Shown: one piece after another, positions 15,631-20,883 of the stretch
Layout: each line of letters starts with the position of its first letter
Position numbering within the stretch: position 1 is the stretch's first letter
Source: a virus
DNA length: 24,080 nucleotides
Strand: one strand, 5' to 3'
Virus record (IMG/VR): IMGVR_UViG_3300000270_000003
Location: 1 to 24,080 of that record
Made by a program: the position numbers and the translations under genes
The notes under the pieces: model-generated
The model's database searches: none
What the model was told of the DNA's origin: nothing
The model's input: only the letters and a program-made list of their open reading frames with translations

Positions 15631-16113
15631 TTATGAATTATTTTTGCTTGCAATAACGTGTTGTACTGCTGCGTCGATTGTGATTACTCGGCCTTCTTTG
15701 GCTTCGTTCTCTTGGAAGTCTTGGGCTTCTTTAGCTAACTGCTGCGAAGTGATTTCTTCCGGCTCGTTGCCTTCGTTGTTGCTGTGTTCGTTAAAGTCCA
15801 CTTGATTAGGGAAAGTACCTAAGAAAGCAGCGAAAGCGTCTGGGCCAGTTTTTGAAACTGTCGCGTCACCTTCTGCGAACTCTACTGCTACGTCGTTGCC
15901 TTCCAGCATTTCCATAAATGAAGCTACTTGCGCTTCCTGGGCTGGTAAGATTTTGCCGTCAGTGATCAAGCCAGTAATAACCGCTTTACGGGCTGCTGCT
16001 TTTAGCTTGTTTTCACGGTTAGAAATTTCTTCTTCACGCTCTGAAAAATCGGTATTCTTTTGCTTTAATGCTGCATTTTCCGCTTGCATTGCTGCGATTT
16101 CTTCTTTGTTCAT
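15631..16113 (-). CDS. Nested scaffold protein (Mu Z-like internal start), 160 aa
   Basis: Inside the protease gene and in the same frame, an ATG at 16113 is preceded by AGAAGGA with a 9-base gap, a better ribosome binding site than that of the full-length gene. The product would begin MNKEEIAAMQAENAALKQKN, right at the start of the coiled coil, and shares the protease C-terminus. This is the arrangement known for Mu I/Z and lambda C/Nu3. It would supply many scaffold copies per protease copy. Confidence 0.75.
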   Translation of the reverse strand: MNKEEIAAMQAENAALKQKNTDFSEREEEISNRENKLKAAARKAVITGLITDGKILPAQEAQVASFMEMLEGNDVAVEFAEGDATVSKTGPDAFAAFLGTFPNQVDFNEHSNNEGNEPEEITSQQLAKEAQDFQENEAKEGRVITIDAAVQHVIASKNNS

Positions 16114-16773
16114 GGGGCCGTTTCCTTCTGAGTAATTAGGCTGGTTATGTGCTTGGTCTATGCGGCGTTGCGCCCCACGTTCTAAACCTTCAATGGCATA
16201 GCTTGGGATCACTTCGTCGGCATCTTCTTTACTAAATTTATCTATAATAAATTCGCGTAGTTTTCGGAAGATCCCGGCTGAGTCCTGGGCTTGCCAAGCT
16301 GCGTCTATGTCTTCTTCAAATTCGATTAATACGTCTTCGCCGTTGCCAGTCTTAAACATTTCCTGGCCTTCGCTAAACTCCAGGGCTTGAAGTCCTTTTA
16401 TTGCTGGTGGCTGGGCACCTAAAAAACCAACGTGGCGCAAGTAGTAATTGCCTGGGTTTGGATTGTTAGGGCTGTCCGGGCTGTAGAAGCTGGCAGATAC
16501 TTTTTTAAAGCTGCCGTTTTTAACTGCTTCCGCGAAGTCGTCATTAAGCTGGTGCGGTATTGCGTGGATCCCGTCTGCTTCGGAAAACTCTAAACCTTTA
16601 ACCCAGCCAAAAGCCGGGCCATTGTCTTTCGGGTGTCCGATAACTATTGGGGCTTCGTGGTTCTCTGGATCGTAACCGTCCACCATAGCTTTTAGGCTAT
16701 CTTCGCTAAAATCTAAAGTGGCTCCACCAGCGCTGGTATGCGTTCCTGGTTTAAATATATGTACTCGTTTCAT
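15631..16773 (-). CDS. Mu I-like head maturation protease fused to scaffold (380 aa)
   Basis: The N-terminal 130 residues match the Mu gpI-type protease: MKRVHIFKPGTHTSAGG, then SEDSLKAMVDGYDPENHEAP, GHPKDNGPAFGWVKGLEF, and SASFYSPDSPNNPNPGNYYL with LRHVGFLGAQPPAIKGL. The C-terminal third is a Glu-rich predicted coiled coil (residues about 221-265) and a flexible acidic region, as in a scaffold. The full-length protein should cut head proteins during maturation; the C-terminal part should organise capsid assembly. It is first in the capsid transcription unit and is followed by the cement and major capsid genes. An internal start produces the scaffold alone (separate entry). Confidence 0.88.
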   Translation of the reverse strand: MKRVHIFKPGTHTSAGGATLDFSEDSLKAMVDGYDPENHEAPIVIGHPKDNGPAFGWVKGLEFSEADGIHAIPHQLNDDFAEAVKNGSFKKVSASFYSPDSPNNPNPGNYYLRHVGFLGAQPPAIKGLQALEFSEGQEMFKTGNGEDVLIEFEEDIDAAWQAQDSAGIFRKLREFIIDKFSKEDADEVIPSYAIEGLERGAQRRIDQAHNQPNYSEGNGPMNKEEIAAMQAENAALKQKNTDFSEREEEISNRENKLKAAARKAVITGLITDGKILPAQEAQVASFMEMLEGNDVAVEFAEGDATVSKTGPDAFAAFLGTFPNQVDFNEHSNNEGNEPEEITSQQLAKEAQDFQENEAKEGRVITIDAAVQHVIASKNNS

Positions 16774-16888
16774 GCTAGGGCGTTCCTTATGCGTTCTATG
16801 GCATATAAAAACGAATTTTGGGATCTTTTATTAGGTGTGTTTTTGCACTTGCTTAAAATGGCTGTGAAGGGCTTTAAATTTTGGGCAT
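16774..16888 (-). other. Non-coding leader of the head operon
   Basis: This stretch of 115 bases lies between the island terminator and the protease start. It contains an AAGGA about 10 bases before the protease ATG and two close copies of GAACGC on the minus strand. TATATG and TAATAA elements are present, but none has a convincing -35 partner, so a late promoter needing a phage factor is possible but not demonstrated. Confidence 0.4.
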
Positions 16889-16910
16889 AAAAAAAGGCCC
16901 GTTAGGACCT
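16889..16910 (-). terminator. Rho-independent terminator ending the accessory island
   Basis: In the minus-strand transcript AGGTCC pairs with GGGCCT (one G-U pair) around a TAAC loop and is followed by a seven-base T run. The first bases of the stem belong to the TAG stop codon of the zinc-finger gene. It separates the island from the protease/capsid genes. Confidence 0.8.
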
Positions 16911-17727
16911 ATTTAATTTTAGTTTTACGCCGTTTGGCTGAATTTGATTTAAGAATTGTTCGACAAGGTTTGCTACAAGTCGCGGTCCTTTTTGCTATCC
17001 AGCCAGGCAAAGTAAAAAGCTCCTTACAAACAACACAATTTTTAGTTATGTTCTTCTGCTTGCCTTCGCCCATACATTTTCTTGAACAGTAGTTCTTTTT
17101 ATTTCGCTTGGTATGACAATTATTTTTAATAAATGCCTTGTTGCAATTACTACATTCAACCGTTGAAGCCGGGTTCTGTTTTGCAGAATTACTTTGCGCC
17201 TGGATTAGTTTTTCTTTTAAATTATCATCTCCATACTTTGCCACAAAATCGAAAAGCTCTGCGCTTCGGTGATTGATAGAATATATGCTTACATGGTCGC
17301 TTATACTCTTGTCTATAATGCGTTCGTACTCTTGCCATTTATCCTTAATAAACTCGGCTTTTGTTTTGGTTACTTCACCTTTTGCGTTTACCTTTACTCT
17401 GGGATCCATTCCTTTTTCGTTAACCAGGTGAAAGTTATCTTTCCCCTGGGCCACTTTAAGCGCTCGGTAATTATCACCAATAAGGCCCACGCCTACTGGA
17501 ATGTTAAATTTTACTTTGTACTCCCTGGCCGTTATCCCGTGGACCATGTAAACATGATTACCAAGTGCGCGGAAAAACTTACCGCAAATTAAACATTCTA
17601 TTTTTTCACCAGTTAAGTAAGTGGCTACCTTTTCCCTGGCTCGTTCCTTATAATCTGATTTTGAGATCCGCAAGTCTGGATCCAGTGGTGTAATGCCGTC
17701 TGGTGTTTTTATTCTGATTGGTGCCAT
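16909..17727 (-). CDS. Ros/MucR-type zinc-finger protein with two extra zinc clusters, 272 aa
   Basis: Cys45-x2-Cys48-x9-His58-x4-His63 reproduces the spacing of the prokaryotic Ros/MucR zinc finger exactly, and the sequence after it (HGITAREYKVKFNIP) follows the MucR pattern. The C-terminal half adds two CxxC...CSxxC ribbons (ECSNCNK to CSRKC, and NCVVCKE to CSKPC), which MucR proteins lack; such ribbons are common in HNH-type phage proteins, though no HNH motif is visible here. The likely role is DNA-binding regulator, less likely a decayed homing-endonuclease relative. The frame could begin at a TTG at 17766, but the ATG at 17727 with GGGGG just upstream is preferred. It is the last gene of the island; its stop is part of the terminator stem. 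Confidence 0.7.
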   Translation of the reverse strand: MAPIRIKTPDGITPLDPDLRISKSDYKERAREKVATYLTGEKIECLICGKFFRALGNHVYMVHGITAREYKVKFNIPVGVGLIGDNYRALKVAQGKDNFHLVNEKGMDPRVKVNAKGEVTKTKAEFIKDKWQEYERIIDKSISDHVSIYSINHRSAELFDFVAKYGDDNLKEKLIQAQSNSAKQNPASTVECSNCNKAFIKNNCHTKRNKKNYCSRKCMGEGKQKNITKNCVVCKELFTLPGWIAKRTATCSKPCRTILKSNSAKRRKTKIK

Positions 17728-17825
17728 GCTGCCCCCATTCCTAAAACTAGAAACATAAAAATACAACCAGCGGTAAACGATATTAGCAACGGATCCCCTG
17801 GTACCATTTCAATTAGTTCATACAT
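17709..17825 (-). CDS. Small single-span membrane protein, 38 aa
   Basis: This short frame fits between the PapB-like gene, which it overlaps by 13 bases, and the zinc-finger gene, which it overlaps by 19 bases. AAGGGG lies 7 bases before the ATG at 17825. The product begins MYELIEMVPGDP and continues with an uninterrupted hydrophobic stretch from about residue 13 to 33 (PLLISFTAGCIFMFLVLGMG), then ends AAWHQSE. One transmembrane helix with an acidic N-terminus and short tail fits a holin-like, lysis-control, superinfection-exclusion or host-membrane-modifying peptide. No family recognised. Confidence 0.6.
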   Translation of the reverse strand: MYELIEMVPGDPLLISFTAGCIFMFLVLGMGAAWHQSE

Positions 17826-18112
17826 TGGAAAGCCCCTTCTTTTTCTTCTGTTATGGTTAGTTTGTTAACCAGGTGCGCGGTGTCCATTTCCTTTATATCT
17901 TCTACGATCCTGGCTACCCGGTTTAACTCGTTTAAGCATTTAGTAAAGTTTGAGTTATCTACGTCGTTGATCACGGCTGCCACGTTAGCTGGGCGGCCTT
18001 TTACCAGGTGATATTTAAGCGCTGCTATCTTGTTTTCGCTTTTAATGCTGGTAAGGCTTAAAAGCTTGTCTATGCGCTTTTCGCTTTCCATTCCGGCTAG
18101 TAATGTTTTCAT
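17813..18112 (-). CDS. PapB/FocB-family-like transcriptional regulator
   Basis: This is a 99-residue protein. Residues 17-65 run LLSLTSIKSENKIAALKYHL, then VKGRPANVAAVINDVDNSNF, then TKCLNELNRV. This lines up with the PapB core as I remember it (LISITPIHSEKVINALRDYL, then VHGYSRKQACEKYQMNNGYF, then STTLGRLIRL), keeping the helix-turn-helix spacing and the aromatic residue before the recognition helix. PapB-type proteins are small oligomeric DNA-binding regulators of fimbrial operons; phage copies probably control phage or host surface genes. AGAGGA lies 5 bases before the ATG. The gene overlaps the following membrane-peptide gene by 13 bases. The alignment is from memory; the call is moderately secure. 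Confidence 0.65.
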   Translation of the reverse strand: MKTLLAGMESEKRIDKLLSLTSIKSENKIAALKYHLVKGRPANVAAVINDVDNSNFTKCLNELNRVARIVEDIKEMDTAHLVNKLTITEEKEGAFQCMN

Positions 18113-18122
18113 AATTCCTCTA

Positions 18123-18467
18123 TCAACAATTCATAATTGTATTGCGTTGTTTGGTTTTGCTTTTCTGGATCCGCTGTAGCCTGTCCGTCATTGCCTGGGC
18201 CTTTTCGTTGCTGCCTTGTTTCGCGGCTGCTACTTGCTCGGCCCTGGTCTTGATCTTGTCCCGGTACTTCTTCGCCAGTTCGTGTAAATACGTGTTAGCT
18301 TCCCTGCGCTCTTGCTGGCTTCCTTTGCCGTATAATCCTTCGTAATGCTCGCTAACGTCGTGCTTAAGGTGGTCTGGGATAACTGCCATTCGTAACTTAA
18401 TGAATGTTCCGTCCGTGTTATCCCTGCCCCGGTAGTGATACCTAATAGGCCCCTTTTTTTTACGCAT
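18123..18467 (-). CDS. Hypothetical basic protein, 114 aa
   Basis: This is a Lys/Arg-rich protein with a very basic start (MRKKKGPIRYHYRGRDN) and a long predicted helix from about residue 50 to 105 (RREANTYLHELAKKYRDKI and onward). It may bind nucleic acid, but I see no defined motif. It begins 3 bases after the previous gene's stop codon. Its own stop codon is immediately followed by the AGAGGA ribosome binding site of the PapB-like gene, so the two are tightly linked. Confidence 0.65.
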   Translation of the reverse strand: MRKKKGPIRYHYRGRDNTDGTFIKLRMAVIPDHLKHDVSEHYEGLYGKGSQQERREANTYLHELAKKYRDKIKTRAEQVAAAKQGSNEKAQAMTDRLQRIQKSKTKQRNTIMNC

Positions 18468-18470
18468 TTA

Positions 18471-18920
18471 TTACCCCACGTAATATTTATTTCTGGTACC
18501 GCAGCCCAGGCAGTTTGGTTCGCTGGTATACATTACGAAGCTACACTGGCAAGGGTTAGATTCTTTAATGCGGTGGTTGCTATACATTCCTTTAAAGTCC
18601 GGGTTACGTCGCTGTCCGTAGCTATAACCAAGCGTCCATACGCTGCTTAAAAAGTTGCCGTATTCTTCGTTTTTATTAGCAGCATTTTTAAAGTTGTCGT
18701 ACTTCATTTCGTCGATTTGCTGAGTAAGTAAACGGTTAAACTTTTCTTTACTGATAACTAAGCGCCACGGGTAATCGCCGCCTTCAACCTGGTAAATGGT
18801 GCTTAGGTCTTCGGTAAGCTGGTTAAGGTGAGATTTAACACGGGCACGAACCATTAATAATTCGTTGTCGTCACGGTGTGCTACTGCGCTGATAAAACCT
18901 GCTGTTGTCATGATCCACAT
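18471..18920 (-). CDS. Conserved phage hypothetical protein, 149 aa, with C-terminal cysteine cluster
   Basis: It opens with MWIMTTAGFISAVAHRDD followed by LMVRARVKSHL, an opening that I recall from a widespread family of small phage proteins of unknown role (short strands, then a V-R-A-R strand-helix). The C-terminus holds four cysteines in NPCQCSFVMYTSEPNCLGCG, a possible zinc site. A ribosome binding site, AGGAT, lies about 9 bases before the ATG. It follows the acidic gene by 7 bases. No function known to me. Confidence 0.7.
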   Translation of the reverse strand: MWIMTTAGFISAVAHRDDNELLMVRARVKSHLNQLTEDLSTIYQVEGGDYPWRLVISKEKFNRLLTQQIDEMKYDNFKNAANKNEEYGNFLSSVWTLGYSYGQRRNPDFKGMYSNHRIKESNPCQCSFVMYTSEPNCLGCGTRNKYYVG

Positions 18921-18927
18921 AATATTT

Positions 18928-19164
18928 TTATCCTTTGGTTTGGTTGTTTTGTTTGTTTTGTTGTTCGTAAAGGTTGGCGGCGTATTCTTCCGCTTCCAGG
19001 GTTGTAAGCTCGTAAGCTTCGTTTTCCGCTTCTTCTTCTAAGCGGTCTTGCTCTGCCTGGATCTCTGCTTCTTCTTGCTCAAGTTCCCGGCTTAGCTCGT
19101 CTTCATGGTCCTTGGGGTTGAATATCTCCCCGAAGCCGAATGGTTGATTGTGTGCTTCAAACAT
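18928..19164 (-). CDS. Small highly acidic protein, 78 aa
   Basis: The protein is dominated by Glu and Gln: from about residue 20 to 62 it is one predicted acidic helix (ELSRELEQEEAEIQAEQ and onward), followed by an Asn/Gln-rich tail. It overlaps the previous gene by 8 bases. Acidic proteins of this size in phages include DNA mimics and polymerase or nuclease inhibitors, but low complexity makes any assignment unsafe. Its place in an antirestriction island makes the DNA-mimic idea worth keeping. Confidence 0.6.
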   Translation of the reverse strand: MFEAHNQPFGFGEIFNPKDHEDELSRELEQEEAEIQAEQDRLEEEAENEAYELTTLEAEEYAANLYEQQNKQNNQTKG

Positions 19165-19585
19165 TGTTATTAATCTCCTTTAGTAACCAGGCTTTTTGCT
19201 GGCCTATGCCCAGCCCTTTTAATGGAAGTTCAAGGGCTGCCGCTTCTACCAGCTGCGCGGCCTTCGCGTATTTTTTACCAGCCAGGCAAATAATTTTTAC
19301 CGGACCTTTGATTAAATTTTTAAGCTGCTGCCCGGTAGCTGCTGCCCAGGTGCGTAATTCCTGGGCCGTCATATCGTTTAAGGTAACGTCGTAAGGCCCC
19401 ACGTTGTCGCTGTGCTTCATCAGTCCATGAAGGGCACTTAATACGAATATTTCTGATTGCTTCGCGCCGCAGCTGGTGGCGTACTGGACAGACTTTTTAA
19501 ACAAGTCGCCTTTGTAAAGATCCAGTGCCGTTGTTGCTTTGTGGTGCTTCTGGGCCGAACAGCCCACTAAATAAATTGTTTTCAT
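19157..19585 (-). CDS. DUF6884-like (YaaA-related) protein, 142 aa
   Basis: The N-terminal strand ends in LVGCSAQK (6-13). It is followed by ALDLYKGDLF (20-29), the strand and loop FVLSALHGL (47-55) and GPYDVTLNDM (63-72). This series (GCS/GCG, LY-x-G-x-LF, LSA-x-HGL, PYD-x-TL) is what I recall of the DUF6884 family found in phages, distantly similar to YaaA. The biochemical activity is not established; relatives are discussed in connection with nucleic-acid binding or base modification, but nothing in this window shows that. AAGGAAG precedes the ATG and overlaps the end of the previous gene. The stop overlaps the next gene by 8 bases. Confidence 0.6.
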   Translation of the reverse strand: MKTIYLVGCSAQKHHKATTALDLYKGDLFKKSVQYATSCGAKQSEIFVLSALHGLMKHSDNVGPYDVTLNDMTAQELRTWAAATGQQLKNLIKGPVKIICLAGKKYAKAAQLVEAAALELPLKGLGIGQQKAWLLKEINNNV

Positions 19586-19587
19586 AA

Positions 19588-19869
19588 TTACGCTTCCTTG
19601 TTGTAAGTGTTGTAAAAGTCAAAAGCTCGCTGGGTTGGCTTGAACTGGTAGCCCTTAACGTGTTTTATTTTGTGGCGCGTCACGTAACCAGTGCTGGCTA
19701 ATACTGCGTGGGCTTCTCTCATTTCTTTGGCGAACATTCCCGAAGTCATACCGTCGAAGCGGTCCGGTAACATATTCATATAATGTGAAATATGGCCCGG
19801 TGCTGGGTGACAATGTAAAAATATTAAAAGGTGCCTAAGAGATAATCGCTGGCCTTTGTAATCAATCAT
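19588..19869 (-). CDS. Hypothetical protein, 93 aa, possible winged-helix
   Basis: It is a compact basic protein rich in histidine. The order of segments (LRHLLIFLHCH, then TSGMFAKEMREAHAVLASTGYV, then KHVKGYQFKPTQRAFDFY) resembles a helix-turn-helix followed by a beta wing, as in small winged-helix DNA-binding proteins, but no family signature is clear. AGGGG lies about 6 bases before the ATG. The stop is followed within 2 bases by the next start, so the two are translated as a couplet. A regulatory role is a guess from the fold pattern. Confidence 0.6.
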   Translation of the reverse strand: MIDYKGQRLSLRHLLIFLHCHPAPGHISHYMNMLPDRFDGMTSGMFAKEMREAHAVLASTGYVTRHKIKHVKGYQFKPTQRAFDFYNTYNKEA

Positions 19870-19878
19870 GATCAGCCC

Positions 19879-20154
19879 CTATCGTTGGTTGTAAGTAATT
19901 AGCCATTTAGACTTATTAATAAACTGTCTTGCCATTTCGTTTGAACCGTGGGCGATTGCTTCCTGGGCATCAGATAAAATGCTCATTGCTGCCAGGTTCA
20001 TTGCTTTGTCATTGCTTCCAACGTGCATATTCATCTTTACTAAAAATTCTAAATCGGCGCACATTTCGGCTTCTGTTTGCCCGTACATTTCGACCTGATT
20101 TTTTAGGACTTCCGGCGTTAACTCTCTTGTTGTTCTTGGTGATAATATTGTCAT
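19879..20154 (-). CDS. Hypothetical protein, 91 aa
   Basis: This small, helical, methionine-rich protein starts at an ATG with GGAG 8 bases upstream. Residues 14-45 look like a helical segment with several acidic residues (YGQTEAEMCADLEFLVKM); the C-terminus is basic and ends NKSKWLITYNQR. No cysteine pairs, membrane segment or recognisable domain is seen. It is the second gene of the accessory island, 39 bases after the antirestriction gene and behind the UUCG hairpin, so it may be expressed at a different level from that gene. I do not recognise the family. Confidence 0.65.
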   Translation of the reverse strand: MTILSPRTTRELTPEVLKNQVEMYGQTEAEMCADLEFLVKMNMHVGSNDKAMNLAAMSILSDAQEAIAHGSNEMARQFINKSKWLITYNQR

Positions 20155-20173
20155 GGTGATTACTCCAGTAAGC

Positions 20174-20187
20174 GGGGCCGAAGCCCC
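20174..20187 (-). other. UUCG-capped RNA hairpin between genes
   Basis: In the minus-strand transcript GGGGC pairs with GCCCC around a TTCG tetraloop, just after the stop of the antirestriction gene and about 20 bases before the next ATG. UUCG loops on G-C stems are exceptionally stable. There is no T tract behind it, so it is more likely an mRNA stability, processing or attenuation element than a terminator. Confidence 0.55.
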
Positions 20188-20193
20188 TATAAA

Positions 20194-20613
20194 TTAGTCG
20201 ATTAACGAAAGAAACTGGCTTGCTTCTTCTGCGTTTAAATTGTCTAAAGCGGCATCTTTGGCAGCGTAGTAAAGATCAGCAAAAAACTTGCTGCTTCTGT
20301 GTTCGCCTTGGCTGTGGAATTTATGGCATAAAGCGTTTAGCCCTATAACCGTAGAAACTGCGCCGCTAACTTTGCCGTTAACTTCCTGGGTGAATTGTGC
20401 GCCTTGGTTAGTTAAAACCTTGTCGCCGTCTAAAAAGGTAGTGGTGATTTGTAAGCCGTTTTCAGTCTTCTTGGCTCTAATGTTCCAGCAGCCGCCGTTG
20501 TAATCTTCTGCGGTGTGGTCCATTGCTGAGTAAATAGCGCCTTCGATAATCATTGCGATCTGCCCTGGTAAGGCTGAGTAAAGGCTTCTAGCTGTTGCTT
20601 GTAAGTTTTTCAT
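20194..20613 (-). CDS. ArdB/KlcA-like antirestriction protein
   Basis: This is a 139-residue protein. The stretch AIYSAMDHTAEDYNGGCWN (residues 26-44) matches the pattern Y-x-x-M-D-x(5)-D-Y-x-G-G-x-W that I know from ArdB/KlcA antirestriction proteins, and the length suits that family (about 140 residues). The second half contains GAVSTVIGLNALCHKF, comparable to the conserved helix that follows in KlcA. Family members block type I restriction-modification enzymes without a DNA-mimic charge pattern. It is the first gene behind the strong promoter, which fits early expression after DNA entry. The ribosome binding site is weak: GGGA about 13 bases before the ATG. The family call rests on motif recall, not a database search. 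Confidence 0.65.
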   Translation of the reverse strand: MKNLQATARSLYSALPGQIAMIIEGAIYSAMDHTAEDYNGGCWNIRAKKTENGLQITTTFLDGDKVLTNQGAQFTQEVNGKVSGAVSTVIGLNALCHKFHSQGEHRSSKFFADLYYAAKDAALDNLNAEEASQFLSLID

Positions 20614-20659
20614 AGGTGGTTAGTCCCGTTTGGTTGTTGTTTGCTTGTTTACGGGTTCC

Positions 20660-20688
20660 ACTATAGGGATCAAATAATCCCTTGTCAA
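20660..20688 (-). promoter_or_regulatory. Sigma-70 promoter of the accessory island with internal operator-like dyad
   Basis: Read on the minus strand, TTGACA (20688-20683) matches the -35 consensus exactly. A 17-base spacer follows, then TATAGT (20665-20660), one mismatch from the -10 consensus. The spacer contains AGGGAT-N6-ATCCCT (20682-20665), a perfect 6-bp inverted repeat that reaches the first base of the -10 element. A start point near 20653 would give a leader of about 40 bases before the ATG at 20613. This is the only near-consensus promoter I found in the window. The dyad suggests control by a repressor that would block polymerase binding. Confidence 0.8.
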
Positions 20689-20706
20689 ATTATTTTATTC
20701 CGTTTT

Positions 20707-20722
20707 GGTTACTTTACTAACC
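20707..20722. promoter_or_regulatory. Inverted repeat GGTTA-N6-TAACC
   Basis: Perfect 5-bp arms flank a 6-base spacer, the same geometry as the dyad inside the nearby promoter spacer, although the arm sequence differs. It lies about 20 bases upstream of the -35 element, where an activator or second repressor site would be expected. Function inferred from position. Confidence 0.35.
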
Positions 20723-20754
20723 TAAAATGTGTGTAAATGTTCCACAATGGGCGT

Positions 20755-20774
20755 TTTAACTGGGATCTGTTAAA
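20755..20774. promoter_or_regulatory. Inverted repeat TTTAAC-N8-GTTAAA
   Basis: Perfect 6-bp arms (20755-20760 and 20769-20774) flank an 8-base spacer in the non-coding gap upstream of the antirestriction gene. The size and AT-rich arms fit a binding site for a dimeric regulator. No terminator-like T tract follows. A role as operator is inference. Confidence 0.35.
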
Positions 20775-20849
20775 TAAAAAGTTTTCTTAGCGGGATTTTA
20801 TCTGGTAGTCTTGTTTCGAAGTGTAATTCCGTACTTCTCCTTGCTTTTG

Positions 20850-20880
20850 ACCGCCAGGCTGCAACCAGGCGGTTTTTTTT
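20850..20880 (+). terminator. Rho-independent terminator oriented for plus-strand transcription
   Basis: On the plus strand, ACCGCC (20850-20855) pairs with GGCGGT (20868-20873), with two more G-C pairs inside after one mismatch, followed by eight T (20873-20880). Seen from the minus strand the A-tract comes before the stem and no U-tract follows, so it should stop plus-strand transcripts better than the minus-strand genes around it. No plus-strand gene or promoter was found upstream of it. Confidence 0.6.
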
Positions 20881-20883
20881 CGT

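Noticed and set aside
19157-19585. Enzyme for 7-deazaguanine DNA modification
   Set aside because: The motifs fit the DUF6884-type protein only; no transglycosylase gene or pathway partners are in the window, so the function cannot be claimed.
20682-20760. Plus-strand promoter starting a small RNA towards the 20850 terminator
   Set aside because: TTGTCA and TAAAAT elements exist but at the wrong spacing; no convincing pair was found.
20850-20880. Terminator for the minus-strand 140-residue gene
   Set aside because: On the minus strand the A run precedes the stem and no T run follows, so it is listed as plus-strand oriented.
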